Shown here one piece after another: positions 61,229 through 64,000 of a stretch of DNA of 64,000 nt (the first letter of the stretch is position 1; each line of letters opens with the position of its first letter). Below the pieces are notes generated by a model, which did no database searches, had not been told where the DNA came from, and worked only from the letters and a program-made list of their open reading frames with translations. The stretch comes from Aptenodytes patagonicus (Eukaryota; Chordata; Aves; Sphenisciformes; Spheniscidae): positions 21,483,964-21,547,963 of the forward strand of contig NC_134958.1 in the NCBI RefSeq assembly GCF_965638725.1, written 5' to 3'. Position numbers and translations under genes: made by a program.

Positions 61229-64000
61229 ACACTTTTACTTCTCTTGTTTAATACAGGGAAGTATATGGGTACATGAACATGCATGCAATATCTACAAAGA
61301 CAAGAGAGCTGAGATCTGATTAGAGATGTATTTTCTGCTTCTTGCTTTTTGTTTACAAACAACATGAAGTGAGAAGTGGAAGAGGCAGCTGGGTTATTTA
61401 AGGCTGATTAAATTGCTGACTATACAAACACTAAAATTTGTACACTAGATACTTTGTAATTGACAAGGGGAATGGAAAGCTAGGCTGTCTAGAAGCAGCA
61501 CCCAAAAACTGGAGTATGAGAACAAATCGGACACCTGTCTGAACTCATAAAACAGTTTCTAAAAGACAGACCTGCAGTAACCCGATGTTCCTGTAAGTGT
61601 CTGGCTACTCTTCAGACTTTTGCTGTGAAATACAGCTGCATGAGTCTAGATAAGTCCTGGGGTTTTAGACTGTAGAGTTCAGATTCTGATTTACCAATAC
61701 CTTTATTAGAATGGGGAAAATGTACTGAAAGCAGTGGAGACAAACTAAGTTTTCCTATTGATCTGTTCGAAGACAGTTTATACAATGTAAATTTTATTTA
61801 CTGACAAACTTCTTGTACTATTTTATCATTTTCTGAGTTGCAGCTTCTACTCAGAAATGTATTTTATATTACCATTTTGCAACAGAGTAGTGAATGCTAG
61901 TGTTTAATACTATTAATGGGTAATAATGCTCACCCTAGCATTTTATATTGGAGTAACTCCACTATCACCTAAAACTATCATCTGAATGACCAAGATTTAA
62001 AATTTTCAAAATGGTTTGAGTTACACTAAGTTATGCAACCAAAGTCTATATTTACATTTGAAAAGATTTAGGGAACAAATTGTGAAATTTGATGGGCTCA
62101 TTAGCAAGTATTTTAGACTGCTTGTGATGAATTGCTAAAGGAGTGGATACAGAGATTCTCTTCTGATTGTGACAGTTAATGCTATGTCAAAACCGTGAGT
62201 AAACAATGGCCCAGTTTTCTTTGCATGATTTTTAAAGCTTTTGTCTGTTCCAGTCATCTACTCTAAAAAAATATGGAAATCCTGTTGCCTTTTACATATA
62301 TAGTATGTTGAATTCCTATTTTTGGGCACAAGAAAAGAAAAAGGTGAAAATACTTTAACTAAAACACCAACAGGAAGTAGGATCAATAGTCATTTACCAT
62401 TTGCTTTAATGAAATACAATCAGCTGAGCTATGAAGCTATGAAGATGTGATAATAGCAGAAAGAAAGGTGTTGGTAAGGGCTTGGCAAGCCTTATTTCTA
62501 AAGCTGATAGAGCTGGTTGTTCAAAAGATGAAGCAATGTTGGTAAAAAAGCCCTTGCATATGATGCCAGAATGCAATGAGAAAAAAGGAGAGATACAAGT
62601 AAGGAAGGAATGGAAAGTTTCCACCTTCCTTTTCATTGGAATGCACTGTCATCACGTATCTTTTCTTTAGTGCATCCATATGAACTAAATGTCTGTCACG
62701 TTTATAGGGACAGGAGTTTCTTTACAACCTGCCATTCCAATTTCCCCCCTCCTCCCCCCCCAAGATTTTAATTTTTCAGAGCTTCTAAAAAACTGTTCTG
62801 CATTAGCTTTTATTTTTCTTTTATGAGTCCAGTAGCCTACTGTGCCATCAACTGACTTCCACTTTACCAGCAGGGAATCTCATTTCCACTCTGTCCTATG
62901 CATTTTACAGGGCATCAGTGAACTTAAAGTACGATGAATATTGTGGGAAATGAATTTACAAGTGCTGAAAATGAGAAACACAGAAGATCACAAAGACTGC
63001 ACCATCTGTGCTATTTTATTGTATTGCACAGAGGGACAACTGCAAATGAAATTCTGTGTAGAATGAAAGCTTGCTAATCCCAAATTGATAGCTTGCTCTT
63101 GGCACAACCTTGTTTTCCAAGGAGGCCAGTTTGATCTCTGATTGACCTCATTTTCTTGATCTGGCCTTGGAATAGAGCTCTGACTTTTTAACGATGTGCC
63201 AAAATACAGAATTCTACGCTGCTGTGACTGAACTTGGAATGGGCTAAAAGTTTAACGTCCATAGCTTTACTTTTATCTGAAGCATGAAGTTCTGGGATGA
63301 CCTTTAATAACACTTCTGCCAAGAAGCTCCACTAGGAAACTGAATTACCAAAAAAACACCTTAGCACACTGTGACAAACTAAACATAACTCAAAAATAAT
63401 TGTCAGCTGCAACTAGGAAACTGTCAGCCAAATTCAGCCCGATACTATTTACTTCTGCATTGCTCTATTTTATACTTGGGACAGGAACCTTAGCAGAAAT
63501 CCTAAGGTTTTACCAGAAGAACTTCTGCTGCCCTGTAACAATCAAAGCAATAAATTTTAACTGCTCCTTTTGAGCTGTTTGCACCTTTACAATTCCTGTT
63601 ATCCTACCTGAACTGCATTGCAACACGTGCCCGTGGCCAGAACACATATGCTGCAGGCCATAACCCTGCTGGTTTTTTATGTCTGTATTGTTTCGTGTGG
63701 ACTCTGAATCATGATTTCTACGTGTCTGTCTATGATATTGTACAGTAATTTCCTTGAGAGTTTAATACTAAAGTGGAAGTAGTTTACGTCACTGGCACAG
63801 TAATTATCTTGTTTTACTCAGAATTATTCATTCTGAGTAATCTTTTTTTTTTTTTTTTTAAATAAAAAAGATCCCTGTCATATCACTGCCTTATTCAGTC
63901 TGTGTAGGGATACTAAGAATTGAATTTGTCCAATCCACTTTGGACAAAAAGCTGGTGCTCTCTGCTGCTTTTACTTTTCCACTACATATTTGGAATTACT

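Larger units (their letters stand above)
58070..64000 (-). other. PEAK1: PEAK1 intron upstream of the last exon (incomplete)
   Basis: The acceptor pyrimidine tract (TTTATTTTCTTCCCCCAG) is at 58070-58090 and the donor is outside the window. Contents recognised are a 140-bp polypurine tract (59425-59564), an inverted repeat flanking an old CR1 fragment (60595-61228) and an 18-nt-scale T run at 63843-63859. The rest is AT-rich and without recognisable exons. Confidence 0.8.

Noticed and set aside
63843-63859. Poly-T run that could be the tail of a minus-strand retrocopy
   Set aside because: No gene-like or CR1-like sequence adjoins it, and CR1 does not end in poly-A. A simple homopolymer is the simplest reading.

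Overview
The window is vertebrate nuclear DNA, most likely from a bird. It is AT-rich and intron-rich, and its only recognisable interspersed repeats are CR1 LINEs, three of them ending in the avian-type 3' tail (ATTCTRTG-like octamer). I see no SINEs. The species cannot be named from the sequence. No prokaryotic features (operons, CRISPR, IS elements) are present.

Two protein-coding genes are supported, both on the minus strand. TSPAN3 (tetraspanin-3) is complete: seven coding exons from an ATG at 31520 to a TAG at 6578-6576 give 253 aa, every junction is GT/AG and every intron is phase 0. Its exon 1 sits in a CpG-island promoter (about 31100-31850) with two CCACGTGA-type E-boxes and two AAGATGGCG (YY1-like) motifs. 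Its 3'UTR probably ends near 5725. PEAK1 is represented only by its last coding exon (56909-58069), which carries the C-terminal half of the pseudokinase domain and the helical tail. Its very long candidate 3'UTR reaches about 50625, and the intron upstream of that exon fills 58070-64000. The same-strand TSPAN3-PEAK1 neighbourhood matches the order I know from human 15q24.

Layout: 1-5724 is downstream flank with nothing identified. 5725-31520 is TSPAN3, with introns of about 4.9, 0.3, 0.4, 3.7, 1.1 and 13.8 kb going from 3' to 5'. 31521-31850 is the promoter and 5'UTR. 31850-50624 is intergenic with no recognisable gene. 50625-58069 is the PEAK1 last exon plus 3'UTR, and 58070-64000 is PEAK1 intron. 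CR1 remnants lie at 8061-8165 and 19166-19410 (minus), at 19466-21697 (plus, 2.2 kb, inactivated) and at about 60748-61030 (minus, ancient).

The two genes do not form a pathway: TSPAN3 is a membrane organiser, and PEAK1 is a cytoskeletal scaffold pseudokinase. I found no convincing novel system. The best anomalies are a near-perfect ~90-bp inverted repeat around an old CR1 fragment (60595-61228), a 140-bp pure polypurine tract (59425-59564), two 21-22 nt poly-G runs in TSPAN3 intron 1, a possible divergent transcript from the TSPAN3 promoter, and a short exon-like hydrophobic segment inside the presumed PEAK1 3'UTR (54209-54266).
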